Assembly: GCA_963780755.1 (NCBI GenBank)
Contig: CAWACX010000001.1
Coordinates: forward strand, 434,001-498,000
DNA: 64,000 nt
Reading direction: 5' to 3'
Origin: JALYNX01 sp963780755
GTDB lineage: Bacteria > Actinomycetota > Acidimicrobiia > Spongiisociales > ZC4RG35
Positions within the stretch are counted from its first letter, which is position 1, and every line of letters starts with the position of its first letter. Both the position numbers and the translations under genes were made by a program. Below, piece by piece: positions 26,834 through 35,745 of the stretch. Under the pieces are notes generated by a model. The model was not told the DNA's origin. It searched no databases and saw only the letters and a program-made list of their open reading frames with translations.

Positions 26834-27694
26834 TCAGCCCTCCGAAGGCTCAACAGGCAGCCACTCGCTGGTGTTGCCACCGTCGATGAAGTCATTGGGC
26901 CAGCGGACCGGCTCCACCACCCAGGCCTTGCCATCGGTCTCGAATTTGATCTCGATGTTGTAGGGAGCGGCGTCACCCGGGATCCCGGTCGCCCCGGGAT
27001 CGGCGCTCCCGTGAATCCCTCCGGTCCAGCAAGACGGGTCGAAGCCGGTCTCGGTGTCAAAGGCGAATTCTGAAGTCGCGCCCGTGGCGTCAGTCACCAC
27101 CGCTTCCATCGCCACCTGATCCGGTTGCTGGGCGACATTCGCCACATTCACCTCCATGCTCACTCCGGGATCGGTCTCGTCGACGTCCTGATACCAATAG
27201 ACCTCGGCGTGGGGCGGTGGAGGGTCGTTGTCGGCGGTGGTCTCGAAGGCGAACGACCAAATCGCGTCGCCGCCATCGCCCTGGGCGAAGATCTCCACGA
27301 AGTGGCCGCCGGCGGCAACCGGGGGCGCCAGCGTCTCTCCGCCGGGCACGACCTGGATCACGGTCTGACCATCGCAGTACTCGCTCCCTTCTGGATTGAA
27401 GGTGGCCAGCATTCCCCAATCGAGGGGATATTCGATGACCAGTTCGGTGACCGGCGACTCGAAAGAGGGCAGCGGGTCGGGTGGCATGCCGTCGGCGCAG
27501 ACTCCGTTGGTCCCACTCGTCCAGCAGTAGGTCCAGGGCTCGAGCTCGAGTCGATCCTCACCAGAAGTGACCACCAGGTTCGGGGGCCGGTCGGACTCGC
27601 TCGGGGGTGACGAATCGGAGACCACCACCTCGGCCCCGCATGAGGCGAGGAGCAGGGCGGTCGTGATCACCATTTGCAGGCTCAGCCGTCGCAT
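26834..27694 (-). CDS. Lipoprotein of unknown function
   Basis: A 286-residue protein with a lipoprotein signal (basic MRR start, hydrophobic core, lipobox 'LLLASC' at residue 19). The mature part begins with a low-complexity Ser/Pro/Glu linker and then two beta-rich halves. The first has conserved cysteines ('YCWTSGTNGVC', 'SEYCDG') and the second contains 'TGFDPSCWTGGIHG'. I do not recognise a family. It is probably anchored on the outside of the membrane. It is convergent with rnpB and divergent from the aquaporin gene. Confidence 0.7.
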   Translation of the reverse strand: MRRLSLQMVITTALLLASCGAEVVVSDSSPPSESDRPPNLVVTSGEDRLELEPWTYCWTSGTNGVCADGMPPDPLPSFESPVTELVIEYPLDWGMLATFNPEGSEYCDGQTVIQVVPGGETLAPPVAAGGHFVEIFAQGDGGDAIWSFAFETTADNDPPPPHAEVYWYQDVDETDPGVSMEVNVANVAQQPDQVAMEAVVTDATGATSEFAFDTETGFDPSCWTGGIHGSADPGATGIPGDAAPYNIEIKFETDGKAWVVEPVRWPNDFIDGGNTSEWLPVEPSEG

Positions 27695-27806
27695 GAACGC
27701 CCCTCATTCAAATCCGGGGAGTTGGAGAAACCACAAATAGCCTGTTCATGTCGAAACCTTTGAGGACGGGCGCGGGTCAAACCGGCCCAATAGGAGGAGC
27801 TTTCAC

Positions 27807-28499
27807 ATGGTGATCAACAAGTACCTCGCGGAATTCATGGGCACATTCATCCTGGTCTTCTTGGGGTCGATGACGATCCTGGGCAACGACCTGTCGGGCG
27901 GACCGCTGCTGATAACGGTCGGGTTTGGCTTCGGGCTGGCGCTGCTGGCCGGGATCTGGGCTGTGGGTCATATCTCCGGCGCCCACTTCAACCCGGCGGT
28001 GACTCTGGCGATGCTCCTCGAGAAGCGGACCTCGTTCGGCGATGCCGTCGGTTACTGGGTGGCGCAGTTCGCCGGGGCCGGGGTTGCTTCGTTGGTGGTG
28101 TGGGCGGCATCGGATCGACTCGCCGTTGCACTGACCACCTCCGGTTACGAGAAACTCTCCACCGGGATCCTGGCCGAGGTGGCACTCACCGCCATCTTCG
28201 TCTGGGTGATCCTGGCGGTGACCAGGACGGGTGGGAACCACGCCCCGATCGCGATCGCACTGACCCTGGTCGGTGTCCACATCGCAGGCATCCCCTTCTC
28301 GGGAGCCTCAGTCAACCCGGCGCGCTCCTTCGGGCCGGCGGTCGTTTCCGGTGACGCAGCAGCCCTTTCGGAGTTGTGGGTGTACATCGTGTTCCCGCTG
28401 GTGGGCGCCCTGATCGCGTTCGCCCTCTACAAGCTGTTCCCCGCCGCCGACGCCGGGGTGGAGACCACGGACACCATCGAAGGGGAGCGCGAAGTCTGA
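27807..28499 (+). CDS. Aquaporin / MIP-family channel
   Basis: A 230-residue major-intrinsic-protein channel with six membrane segments and the two pore half-helices carrying NPA boxes ('SGAHFNPAVTLA' near residue 65 and 'SGASVNPARSFGPA' near residue 170). The Arg after the second NPA is the usual selectivity-filter Arg. A consensus AGGAGG at 27792-27797 lies ten bases before the ATG. The channel is of the water-selective AqpZ type rather than the glycerol type, judging from the length and lack of the extra loop. Water flux would fit the osmoadaptation genes nearby (otsAB, opuC). Confidence 0.9.
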   Translation: MVINKYLAEFMGTFILVFLGSMTILGNDLSGGPLLITVGFGFGLALLAGIWAVGHISGAHFNPAVTLAMLLEKRTSFGDAVGYWVAQFAGAGVASLVVWAASDRLAVALTTSGYEKLSTGILAEVALTAIFVWVILAVTRTGGNHAPIAIALTLVGVHIAGIPFSGASVNPARSFGPAVVSGDAAALSELWVYIVFPLVGALIAFALYKLFPAADAGVETTDTIEGEREV

Positions 28500-28523
28500 G
28501 ATCAAGGCCCGAATGGGCCGTTC

Positions 28524-28988
28524 TCAGCTGAAGAGCGGGTCTTCCTCCAGGTCTTCGAGGCCGAGGACCCAACCTGCCGGCAGCGACCAGTGGCGGGCCC
28601 CGTTGACCATGGCGACGAGATAATCGCTGTCAGGCCGGTGGTCGCCGTTGGGCGAGCCTTTGGCGACGAATGTCAGGCAGTCGTACTTGTTGCCCTCACG
28701 GTCAACCGCTTTCTGGTCCCAACCGGCCACCCGGCCCTCGGCCTCCTCGGCCTCGGTGAGGGCAGCCACCTGGCTGTCCGGGACTTCGAAGACTCCGCCC
28801 CAGACGGTGTGACCCGAATCGGCGACAAGCGTGGGAATCGCTCCCGTCCCATCTTCGCTCTCGACGAATGTGAGCTTGGTCTCGGGGAAATGCGCGGTGA
28901 AGGCGAACTGGGCGTCGGGGGCCACTGCGTTAAGTCGATCCGGGTCCAGGAAGGCCGTATAAGCGAAGTAGAGCGTGTGTTTGGTCAC
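28524..28988 (-). CDS. Gamma-glutamylcyclotransferase-like protein
   Basis: A 154-residue protein with the GGCT fold. 'YFAYTAFLDPDRL' replaces the usual 'YFAYGSNM' start, followed by 'WGGVFEVPDSQVAALTEAEEAEG', where the Glu of the final segment corresponds to the catalytic acid of the family, and 'YLVAMVNGARHWSLPAGW' at the end. The start is GTG at 28988. The changed phosphate/glycine loop at the N-terminus makes true cyclotransferase activity uncertain. It is convergent with the aquaporin gene, with 24 bases between the stops. Confidence 0.72.
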   Translation of the reverse strand: MTKHTLYFAYTAFLDPDRLNAVAPDAQFAFTAHFPETKLTFVESEDGTGAIPTLVADSGHTVWGGVFEVPDSQVAALTEAEEAEGRVAGWDQKAVDREGNKYDCLTFVAKGSPNGDHRPDSDYLVAMVNGARHWSLPAGWVLGLEDLEEDPLFS

Positions 28989-29097
28989 GGATGCCGGATT
29001 GTACCGCTGCCCGCCAGGGTGCCGGGTGTCACTCCGGAGGTGCGCCCTTCGGGTGGGGCTTGAACAACATGTCGATGACCGTAAGCTCTCGCCCTTC

Positions 29098-29484
29098 ATG
29101 ACAGACCGATCCCGCACCACACGAAGCAGATCGCAGAGCGAACTGCTCGACCTGGAGCGGATGCTCCTCGACCCCGAAGTCAGGCACTCGAGAGTCGCCG
29201 TGGAGCTGTTGCTCCACCCCCAGTTCAAGGAATACGGAAGCTCGGGCCGGGTCTACGACCGGGAGACGATGATCCGCATGATGAATCGTGAGGCTACCGG
29301 GGAGATCACGATCCGTGACTTCGAAGTCCGCATGCTGTCCGCGGACGTGGCCCTGGTCACCTACCGTTCGGTGGGACAGAATCAGGAAGCCCGCCGCAGC
29401 TCGGTTTGGCTGAAAGACGACGGGAGGTGGCAGGTGATCTTCCACCAGGGAACCAAGGTGCCGAGTCGGCTGGCGATGGGCTGA
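29098..29484 (+). CDS. SnoaL/DUF4440-like small protein
   Basis: A 128-residue protein with the NTF2-like layout: N-terminal helix 'SELLDLERMLLDPEVR', a central 'FKEYGSSGRVYDRETM', then strands ending 'ARRSSVWLKDDGRWQVIFHQGTKV'. This last motif is characteristic of DUF4440/SnoaL-like proteins, several of which are ketosteroid-isomerase-like or ribonuclease-H-neighbouring proteins of unknown substrate. ATG at 29098 is used; the upstream in-frame extension overlaps the divergent gene and is arginine-rich, so probably not translated. Confidence 0.75.
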   Translation: MTDRSRTTRSRSQSELLDLERMLLDPEVRHSRVAVELLLHPQFKEYGSSGRVYDRETMIRMMNREATGEITIRDFEVRMLSADVALVTYRSVGQNQEARRSSVWLKDDGRWQVIFHQGTKVPSRLAMG

Positions 29485-29523
29485 GGCGTCACGGCGCAAA
29501 CCTGATTTGAAGTCGAGTCACCG

Positions 29524-30918
29524 TTGAGGCGTTTCGAGTTCCTCCTGGTGTTCGCCGCGCTGTTCGCGGTGGCCTGGCCGGCAGTCTTCGGAGTTCGCAC
29601 CCGGCGCGGCATCGTGTTCGGCGCGCTCTTCGTCGCCTTCCTCATCCATTGGCGTGCGGAGGGCCTGCGCTGGCAGATGATCCCGCTGTACGTCACGGCT
29701 CTCGCGCTTGCCATCGGCGATGTGATCGTCGTCGAGCGGAAGGTGGACTGGACCAGCCGGATAGCCCGGGGGATATTCGGGGTCGCGGGCGTGATCCTCG
29801 CCATGGTGCCCGCCCTCATCCTGCCCGTGCCCCAGTTGCCGGTCCCTTCCGGCCCGGAGGCAATCGGAACGGTCACCGTGGAGCTCGTCGACAACGAGCG
29901 CCAGGAGATCTACGGGGACGACCCGGGCGGGCCGAGGCGGCTGCCGATTCAGGTTTGGTACCCGGCCGAGGCTGGAGAGACGGCTGCTCCGACTCCGTGG
30001 GCGGAGGACTGGGAGTTGGTGGCGCCGGCGATGGCGGAGCTGGCCGGCTTCCCGAGCTTCTTCCTCGACCAGACCCGCTACACGACCTCTCACGCCGGAG
30101 CCGACCTCCAAGTGTCCCCGGGCACCTTCCCGGTGGTGGTGTACAGCCACGGTTGGACCGACTTTCGAGGGATCGCCGTGAACCAGATAGAGACTCTGGT
30201 GAGTCACGGGTACATCGTCATCGCCCCCGACCACACCTACGGGGCGTCGGTGACGAGGCTCGCCGACGGGGAGGTGGTGCCCTATTTCCCCGCAGCGCTT
30301 CCTAACGAGGACGACGTCGAGGCCGAGGTCTACGCCGAGGCCAGCAGAACTTTGCTGGATGTATACGCCGCCGACCTGATCAGCATTCTGAATGCCCTCG
30401 AGGTGGGGGAGCAGGGCCCGTTCGGGGCCCTCGCTTCGAGTGCCGACCTGACTCGAATCGGCCTCTATGGGCACACCGCAGGCGGCGGAGCGGCGGTCCA
30501 AGTCTGCCTTCAGGACGAGCGTTGCGATGCGGTTCTCGGTCTCGATCCCTGGGTGGAGCCGATGTCCGACGAGACGATCGCCTTGGAGGCGACCCGGCCC
30601 GCGCTGTTCATGCGATCGGACGAGTGGCGCGACACCGAGAACGACGCCGTGCTTCGCGGCATCTCGGAGCGGAGCGCCGGCGTGACCTATTGGATCGGGG
30701 TGGAGGGGACCAATGAGAACGACTTCCTCGTGGTCCCGTTGCTCTCCCCGATCACCAGCGAGGTCGGTGTCACCGGATCGATCGCGGCGGGCCGGATCCT
30801 CCCGATCATCGACCGCTATCTGCTGGGCTTCTTCGATGTCTTCTTGCTAGAGACCGGGTCGGCCGCCCTGGACACCGCCAGTTTCGAGGAGGTCACCGTC
30901 GAGATCATCAGGAGGTGA
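29524..30918 (+). CDS. Membrane-anchored alpha/beta hydrolase of the PAF-acetylhydrolase type, nucleophile Ser replaced by Thr
   Basis: A 464-residue protein. Residues 1-105 hold about four hydrophobic segments. The rest is an alpha/beta hydrolase with 'LPIQVWYPAE', the oxyanion-loop 'FPVVVYSHGWTDFRG', 'YIVIAPDHTYGAS' and a nucleophile elbow reading 'IGLYGHTAGGGAAVQ'. The canonical residue is Ser (GHSxGG), and here it is Thr. 'GLDPWVEP' may carry the acid. The start is TTG at 29524 with no clear ribosome site. It could be a slow or inactive hydrolase or a binding protein. It is convergent with the cytochrome c operon. Confidence 0.75.
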   Translation: MRRFEFLLVFAALFAVAWPAVFGVRTRRGIVFGALFVAFLIHWRAEGLRWQMIPLYVTALALAIGDVIVVERKVDWTSRIARGIFGVAGVILAMVPALILPVPQLPVPSGPEAIGTVTVELVDNERQEIYGDDPGGPRRLPIQVWYPAEAGETAAPTPWAEDWELVAPAMAELAGFPSFFLDQTRYTTSHAGADLQVSPGTFPVVVYSHGWTDFRGIAVNQIETLVSHGYIVIAPDHTYGASVTRLADGEVVPYFPAALPNEDDVEAEVYAEASRTLLDVYAADLISILNALEVGEQGPFGALASSADLTRIGLYGHTAGGGAAVQVCLQDERCDAVLGLDPWVEPMSDETIALEATRPALFMRSDEWRDTENDAVLRGISERSAGVTYWIGVEGTNENDFLVVPLLSPITSEVGVTGSIAAGRILPIIDRYLLGFFDVFLLETGSAALDTASFEEVTVEIIRR

Positions 30919-31512
30919 TCAGGCCTCAGGGGCTTGACGGGTGTCGCCGGTGACCTGCTGGCCCGGTTGTTCCCCCCGGCGGATGGCGTCGATGGTTGCG
31001 CCGAGGACGAGAGCGTCGGCTTCGCCAATGATCTTGCCGACCACCATGCCGTCGGTGTCGAGGAAGAAGGTCTCCGGGATGCCAAACACCCCGTACGCGA
31101 TGGCGGTGCGGCTTCCCGGGTCGGCGAGATAGTCGGTCGACTCCGACATCCCGGCCGTTTCGAGATAGGCCAGGCTTTGCTCGGGATCCTCCTGGTATGC
31201 GATCTGGACGAATCGGACCCCGTCGTCGGCGAAGGAGTCCGCGGTGGCGACCAGGTCAGAGTGCTCGTTGCGGCACTCGAGGCACCAAGAGGCGAAGAAG
31301 TTGATGACGACGATGTCGCCGACGAGGTCCTGGGAGGAGACCGAGTCCTGACCATCGAGCGTTTCGAGGTCGAATTCCGGCGCCGGCTCACCGATCAGGG
31401 GCGAGTCGACCAGGCCGGGATCGGCACCGAATCCGGAGGCAAGGACGACTGCGAAGACGACGGTGGCCGCGATGAGGCCGAGTCCGACCCAACGCAGGAT
31501 GCGACCGCTCAC
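30919..31512 (-). CDS. ccmG: TlpA/CcmG-like membrane-anchored thioredoxin
   Basis: A 197-residue protein with one N-terminal membrane segment and a thioredoxin-fold domain. The active site is 'FFASWCLECRNEH', and 'FGIPETFFLDTDGMVVGKIIG' provides the cis-Pro and a motif common in CcmG/ResA. It reduces apocytochrome c or CcmH cysteines on the outer face for haem ligation. The GTG at 31512 overlaps the ccmH stop as GTGA. An arginine-rich in-frame extension to 31647 is the antisense-like tail of ccmH and is not used. It is the last gene of the ccm operon. Confidence 0.85.
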   Translation of the reverse strand: MSGRILRWVGLGLIAATVVFAVVLASGFGADPGLVDSPLIGEPAPEFDLETLDGQDSVSSQDLVGDIVVINFFASWCLECRNEHSDLVATADSFADDGVRFVQIAYQEDPEQSLAYLETAGMSESTDYLADPGSRTAIAYGVFGIPETFFLDTDGMVVGKIIGEADALVLGATIDAIRRGEQPGQQVTGDTRQAPEA

Positions 31513-32516
31513 GGGCAGGCCTCCCCGGCCCGGGCCAATTCGAGGTCGGCCTCTACTTCGCTCCGTGAGTCGGCGGGGAGGTCCGGGGTGTCGAGCACCT
31601 GTTCGAAGAGATCGACCGCCGACTGATTGTCCCCGGAGCCGCACCACTGCACCCGACCCTTGAGATAGAGGGCAACCGGGGCGCCGGGCTCGATGGCCAG
31701 AGCCTGGTCGAGGAGTCGGTTCGCGGTCTCTACCTCCCCGTTGCCCTCGAATGCCATCCAGCCGAGACGGGTCAGGGACGACGCCGCCTCGATGTCGGTG
31801 GCATTCCCGCTTTCGGCAACCGCGAGGTAATGGGGGAAGGCGGAGCGATAGTCACCGTCCTCGAAGTAGCGCTCGGCGAGGGCAAGCCTCATCCCGTTGA
31901 TTTGGGGATGGTCAAGGTTGGCGGCGATCACTGCCTCCATCGTCTCATTGCTCACGGCTGATAGGTCCTCAGTGGCCAGGTCGGCCACTCCGGCCGTGGC
32001 CCCCTCCCGGTCCTGGAGAAACGATCCGGCGACCACCACGATCACGGTCAATCCGGCGACTCCGATCAGCCAGCCGGCGAGCACTCGCCTACGGCTTCGC
32101 GGCGATGACTCCGTCCCCGGCTCGGTCGTCGGCGACGGATGGCGCTTCCACCAGATGATGACGGCGATTCCTGCAACGGCCACCAGGGCGGGCGCCACCC
32201 ATACCCACAAGGTGATCCCGGAAAGGGGAGGGTCGAGGAGCACCGCGCCGCTGTACGACGCGAGCAGGTCATCGATGACCTGCTCGTCAGTGGCGCCGCC
32301 AGCGACCTTTTCCTCGACCAGAGCCATCATGTCCCCGGCCATCTGGGAAGGAGAGTCGGCAATCGACTCGCCCTGGCACACCGGGCATTTGATGCGGGAC
32401 CCGATCGCCTCCACCCTGTCGACCTCGATGGGATCGGTCGACACCAGCAGCGCCAGGGCCACCGCCATCAGGACGATGGCGACGATGAAAGCCGTGTTGG
32501 CCAAGCGCTCAGGCAT
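31509..32516 (-). CDS. ccmH: CcmH-type cytochrome c maturation protein with C-terminal TPR region
   Basis: A 335-residue protein. An N-terminal membrane helix is followed by the CcmH/CycL motif 'IKCPVCQGESIADS', the RCxxC-type pair that binds and reduces apocytochrome CxxCH cysteines. Another helix ('LWVWVAPALVAVAGIAVIIWW') and a third one follow. Residues 215-330 form TPR-like repeats ('LALAERYFEDGDYRSAFPHYL', 'ANRLLDQALAIEPGAPVALYLKG') resembling CcmI. The fusion of CcmH and CcmI functions occurs in several lineages. The ATG at 32516 overlaps the ccmF stop by eight bases. Confidence 0.88.
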   Translation of the reverse strand: MPERLANTAFIVAIVLMAVALALLVSTDPIEVDRVEAIGSRIKCPVCQGESIADSPSQMAGDMMALVEEKVAGGATDEQVIDDLLASYSGAVLLDPPLSGITLWVWVAPALVAVAGIAVIIWWKRHPSPTTEPGTESSPRSRRRVLAGWLIGVAGLTVIVVVAGSFLQDREGATAGVADLATEDLSAVSNETMEAVIAANLDHPQINGMRLALAERYFEDGDYRSAFPHYLAVAESGNATDIEAASSLTRLGWMAFEGNGEVETANRLLDQALAIEPGAPVALYLKGRVQWCGSGDNQSAVDLFEQVLDTPDLPADSRSEVEADLELARAGEACP

Positions 32517-34527
32517 CTGCGGTCTGATGCTCCACCGCGCCCCGGCGCGCCGACCTCCTCGCCAACAACGACCACGCGCCTCCCGCCGCGGTCGTGAGAC
32601 CGCCCAGCCAGAGGAGCCAGACCATGGGACTGGTGTCGAGGCCCAGAGTGAGAGTCTCCGAGTCAAGCGCCTTCAGTGTCAGATAGAGGTCGCCGGCAGG
32701 CGTGGTGAGTACGGCAGGAGTGACGATCCCAGCGGTGTCCGCCCCATAGAAGTTGGCACTCGGCTCGAGAAGTGCAACCGCCTCCGTTCCCCGGAGAACG
32801 GTGATCCGGGCCCCTTCGACCACCCGGTTCGGCTCGACGCGTCGAAATGGAGACTCGTAGACGAGTTGGTATCCGGCGAAGTCCACGCTCTCGCCGGGCT
32901 CGAGGTCTACGACGGCATGGCTCCCCAGGTTCGCCGCGAATGCGATCCCGATCGCAACCAACACCACACCCAGGTGGGAGAGCTGACCGGCCCAGAACGG
33001 CTGGTCCCCGGCGACGACGGTGCGCACCTCGGTGAAAAAGCTGGCCTGCGACTTCCGGACACGATTGAGCGCCAACTCGATGAGCAGGCCAATTATCGCG
33101 GAGGCGACGAAGGTGCCCAGCGTGACCGCGAGGACCACCCACCCCAGCCGGGTGACGAACAGCGCAGTCAGCAGCCCGGCGGCGAGGGCAATCAGGGTTG
33201 GAGCCCGCAACCGCCTCCAGAGGAGGCCTCTGGGGGCGCCACCCCAGGGCGTCACCGGGCCGAAGCCCATCACGAGGAGCAGCAGGAACGACAGCGGGAC
33301 GGCGAGCCGGTTGAAGAAGGGCTGGCCCACACCGACCTGGGTGCCGGTGAAGGCCTCGACCAGAAGCGGATAGGTGGTCCCGATGAGGACGATGAACCCG
33401 AAGATCGCCAGCAACAGGTTGTTGACGAGGAACAGGCCTTCACGGGAGACGAAGGTCTCGATGCGGGGCGACGAGGCGACGAGGTGTGCTCGCATTGTGA
33501 ACAAGGCGAAGGAGCCGACGAGGACCAGCACCAGGAACCCGAGCAACGCAGGTCCGATCGCCGATTGGGTGAAGGAATGCACCGAATTTATGGTTCCCGA
33601 TCGGGTGAGGAACGTGCCGAGGATGGTGAGGGCGAATGCCGAGATGACCAGGACGAAGTTCCAGGCCTGGAGCATCCCGCGGCGTTGCTGGACCAGTCCG
33701 GAATGGATGAAGGCGGTCGCGGCCAGCCAGGGCATCAGGGAAGCGTTCTCCACCGGGTCCCAGGCCCAGTACCCGCCCCAGGACAGGACCTCATAGGCCC
33801 ACCACCCACCCAGGGTTATCCCGATGGTGAGGAACGACCAGGCGACCAGGGTGGAGCGGTGGCTTCTCCGCAGCCATTCCGGGCCGGGCACGGCGAGGGC
33901 CAGCGCCCCGATCCCATAGGCGAAGGGGACGGTCAGCCCCACGTAGCCCAGGTAGAGCATCGGAGGATGGATCGCCATCAGGATGTGGTTCTGGAGGAGC
34001 GGGTTGGGGCCGGGCCCATTCACCGGCGCCTGTACCGCGGCCAGCGGCCAGGGACTCGAGGCCGCGCATCCCGCTTCCACTGCGCTCACGCACACCTCGA
34101 AGGGGTTGGCAACGGTGACCATCAGCCCGAAGAAGAAGATCGCAACGCCGCCCATCACCGCCAGCGCCGCGGCACCCAGAGGGTCAGGCGCCTTTCGATA
34201 ACGGCCGACCACCGCCCAGGTGAATGCCGCGAGGACCAGGCCCCAGAGGATGATCGAGCCTTCGAGCGCGGCCCAGGCGGTGGCGACGTCGAAGGGGAAC
34301 GGGGTCGTGGAAGAGTGGTGATTGGCCACATAGGCCAGGGTGAAGTCATCGGTGAGCAGGGCGAGCTGCATGGCTCCCATCGCCGCAATCGCTCCCGCGA
34401 GGAGCAGGCGGGCGGGGTTGACCAGGTCGGCGGTGGCCCCCCGGGCCACCGAGGTCCCGCGCCACGCCAGAAGGATCGCTGCGCATAGTGCGGCGATGAC
34501 CCCGGCGGTCCCGAGCAGGGCGAGCAT
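32509..34527 (-). CDS. ccmF: Cytochrome c haem lyase subunit CcmF
   Basis: A 672-residue multi-spanning protein with about 14-15 membrane segments. The tryptophan-rich haem-handling motif is 'WGGYWAWDPVENASLMPWL' near residue 240, and 'LTILGTFLTRSGTINSVHSF' is also a CcmF hallmark. A large extracytoplasmic beta-rich domain lies near residues 530-640. CcmF takes haem from holo-CcmE and, with CcmH, ligates it to apocytochrome c. The ATG at 34527 overlaps the ccmE stop by one base. The length matches typical CcmF. Confidence 0.93.
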   Translation of the reverse strand: MLALLGTAGVIAALCAAILLAWRGTSVARGATADLVNPARLLLAGAIAAMGAMQLALLTDDFTLAYVANHHSSTTPFPFDVATAWAALEGSIILWGLVLAAFTWAVVGRYRKAPDPLGAAALAVMGGVAIFFFGLMVTVANPFEVCVSAVEAGCAASSPWPLAAVQAPVNGPGPNPLLQNHILMAIHPPMLYLGYVGLTVPFAYGIGALALAVPGPEWLRRSHRSTLVAWSFLTIGITLGGWWAYEVLSWGGYWAWDPVENASLMPWLAATAFIHSGLVQQRRGMLQAWNFVLVISAFALTILGTFLTRSGTINSVHSFTQSAIGPALLGFLVLVLVGSFALFTMRAHLVASSPRIETFVSREGLFLVNNLLLAIFGFIVLIGTTYPLLVEAFTGTQVGVGQPFFNRLAVPLSFLLLLVMGFGPVTPWGGAPRGLLWRRLRAPTLIALAAGLLTALFVTRLGWVVLAVTLGTFVASAIIGLLIELALNRVRKSQASFFTEVRTVVAGDQPFWAGQLSHLGVVLVAIGIAFAANLGSHAVVDLEPGESVDFAGYQLVYESPFRRVEPNRVVEGARITVLRGTEAVALLEPSANFYGADTAGIVTPAVLTTPAGDLYLTLKALDSETLTLGLDTSPMVWLLWLGGLTTAAGGAWSLLARRSARRGAVEHQTADA

Positions 34528-34934
34528 CAGCCCTCCGGGTAGGCCCCGCCCTCCTCGGGGACCTCGTAGTTCTCGTCGTGGGCGATCAGGGCGTTGTCCG
34601 CCACGAAGCGGTCACCGGACCAGGCGCCCTCGAGCAACACAGGGATGTCCTCGCCGAACAGTGACGGCGCTTCGCGGGTGAGGAGGACCGGTATCGCGGC
34701 GCCGCCATCGGTGACTTCGAAGGTCGAGCCCTCCTCGGTTTCTGTCAGCGTTCCCGGGGCCACCGTGCCTGCCAGTCGGAACCGCTCTCCATCGGGGAAG
34801 TCCGACCGCTGGGCCACTGCCTCACTCGGATAGAGGTAGTAGGTGAGGTTCTCCCCGAGGCTGGTCAGGGTGATGGCGACCACCAGCACGATCACCCCCC
34901 CGATGCCGAGGAGCACGAAACGGCGATGGGCCAT
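34527..34934 (-). CDS. ccmE: Haem chaperone CcmE
   Basis: A 135-residue protein: one N-terminal membrane helix and a beta-barrel OB-fold domain. The haem-binding site is the 'LIAHDENYEVPE' motif near the C-terminus, with His that attaches haem covalently and the Tyr four residues later. This is the classic HxxxY type, not the Cys-type CcmE of some archaea and other bacteria. It carries haem from CcmC to CcmF. Its start at 34934 is three bases beyond the ccmD stop. Confidence 0.93.
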   Translation of the reverse strand: MAHRRFVLLGIGGVIVLVVAITLTSLGENLTYYLYPSEAVAQRSDFPDGERFRLAGTVAPGTLTETEEGSTFEVTDGGAAIPVLLTREAPSLFGEDIPVLLEGAWSGDRFVADNALIAHDENYEVPEEGGAYPEG

Positions 34935-34937
34935 GGA

Positions 34938-35042
34938 TCAGGCCCCGGCCCGGCGACGCCTGATGTGCAGGTAGGCGGCGTAGCCGAAGATGGCCCCGTA
35001 GGAGATGAGGAAGGTCACCACGACGATCAAATGGTCAGACAT
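34938..35042 (-). CDS. ccmD: CcmD-like small membrane protein
   Basis: A 34-residue protein, MSDHLIVVVTF through RRRRAGA: one membrane helix ('VVTFLISYGAIFGYAAYL') followed by a basic tail 'HIRRRRAGA'. This is exactly the CcmD pattern, a small partner that releases holo-CcmE from CcmABC. The ATG at 35042 overlaps the ccmC stop by eight bases. A longer open frame to 35126 exists but reads through ccmC and is not supported. Confidence 0.82.
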   Translation of the reverse strand: MSDHLIVVVTFLISYGAIFGYAAYLHIRRRRAGA

Positions 35043-35745
35043 CGCCGATCTCCGAAAGTCGGGGAGGCTTGACCGAGTCGCCCGCAGTCGCTTCTTCAGC
35101 TCCGAGGCGTTCCTCGGTGACGGCAACGTCGATGCGGACTACCAACAGGGCGACGTAGACCACAGTGAAGGCGATCACGTTGACCAGGATCGCAATGCCC
35201 ATCTCCCGGGGCATGGTGACCCCGTCGGGGCGAATCGATGGTGTCTGGTGCAGGGTGCGGAACAGATAGACCGAGAAGTAGACGAGCGGGATCTGAATCA
35301 CCGCGATCGCACCGAGCAGGGCAGAGCGCCGGGCCCGCACCACCGGGTCGGGGGTAGCCCCGCGCAGCGCCAGGTAGGCGATGTAGACGAAGAACATGAC
35401 CGCGGTGGTGGAGAGGCGCCAGTCGCCCCAATCCCAGGCTCGCCCCCACACCGCCTGTCCCCAGACCATGCCGGTGAAGAGGCCGATTCCGGTGAACAGC
35501 ACCCCGAGCTCGGCGGAAGAGGCGGCGAATCGGTCCCAGCTGTCCTTCTTCCTGATCAACCACATGACCGATCCGAGAGCGGTCATCCCGAAGGCGAGGA
35601 ACGCCAGCCACATGCTGGGAGCGTGCAGGTTGATGATCCGGGTGAACTCTCCCTGCAGGGTGTCGGTGGGAGCCGTGAAGGCGAACCACAGGCCGACTCC
35701 CATCGCCACCGCGGCGACGGCGAGCAACACCTTGACCCGTGTCAT
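35035..35745 (-). CDS. ccmC: Haem handling protein CcmC
   Basis: A 236-residue membrane protein with six segments. The tryptophan-rich motif is 'AVWGRAWDWGDWRLSTTAVMF', the signature of the CcmC/CcmF/CcsA haem-handling family, and 'IINLHAPSMWLAFLAFG' contains one conserved His. CcmC attaches haem to CcmE at the outer face. It overlaps ccmB by four bases (ATGA) and ccmD by eight. Confidence 0.93.
   Translation of the reverse strand: MTRVKVLLAVAAVAMGVGLWFAFTAPTDTLQGEFTRIINLHAPSMWLAFLAFGMTALGSVMWLIRKKDSWDRFAASSAELGVLFTGIGLFTGMVWGQAVWGRAWDWGDWRLSTTAVMFFVYIAYLALRGATPDPVVRARRSALLGAIAVIQIPLVYFSVYLFRTLHQTPSIRPDGVTMPREMGIAILVNVIAFTVVYVALLVVRIDVAVTEERLGAEEATAGDSVKPPRLSEIGDV

Noticed and set aside
27695..27806. 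Riboswitch upstream of the aquaporin gene
   Set aside because: Only 112 bases between divergent genes, with no conserved riboswitch core; only a good ribosome-binding site is visible.
31897..34488. 863-residue plus-strand frame
   Set aside because: Runs antisense through ccmH and ccmF, whose motifs on the minus strand are unmistakable.
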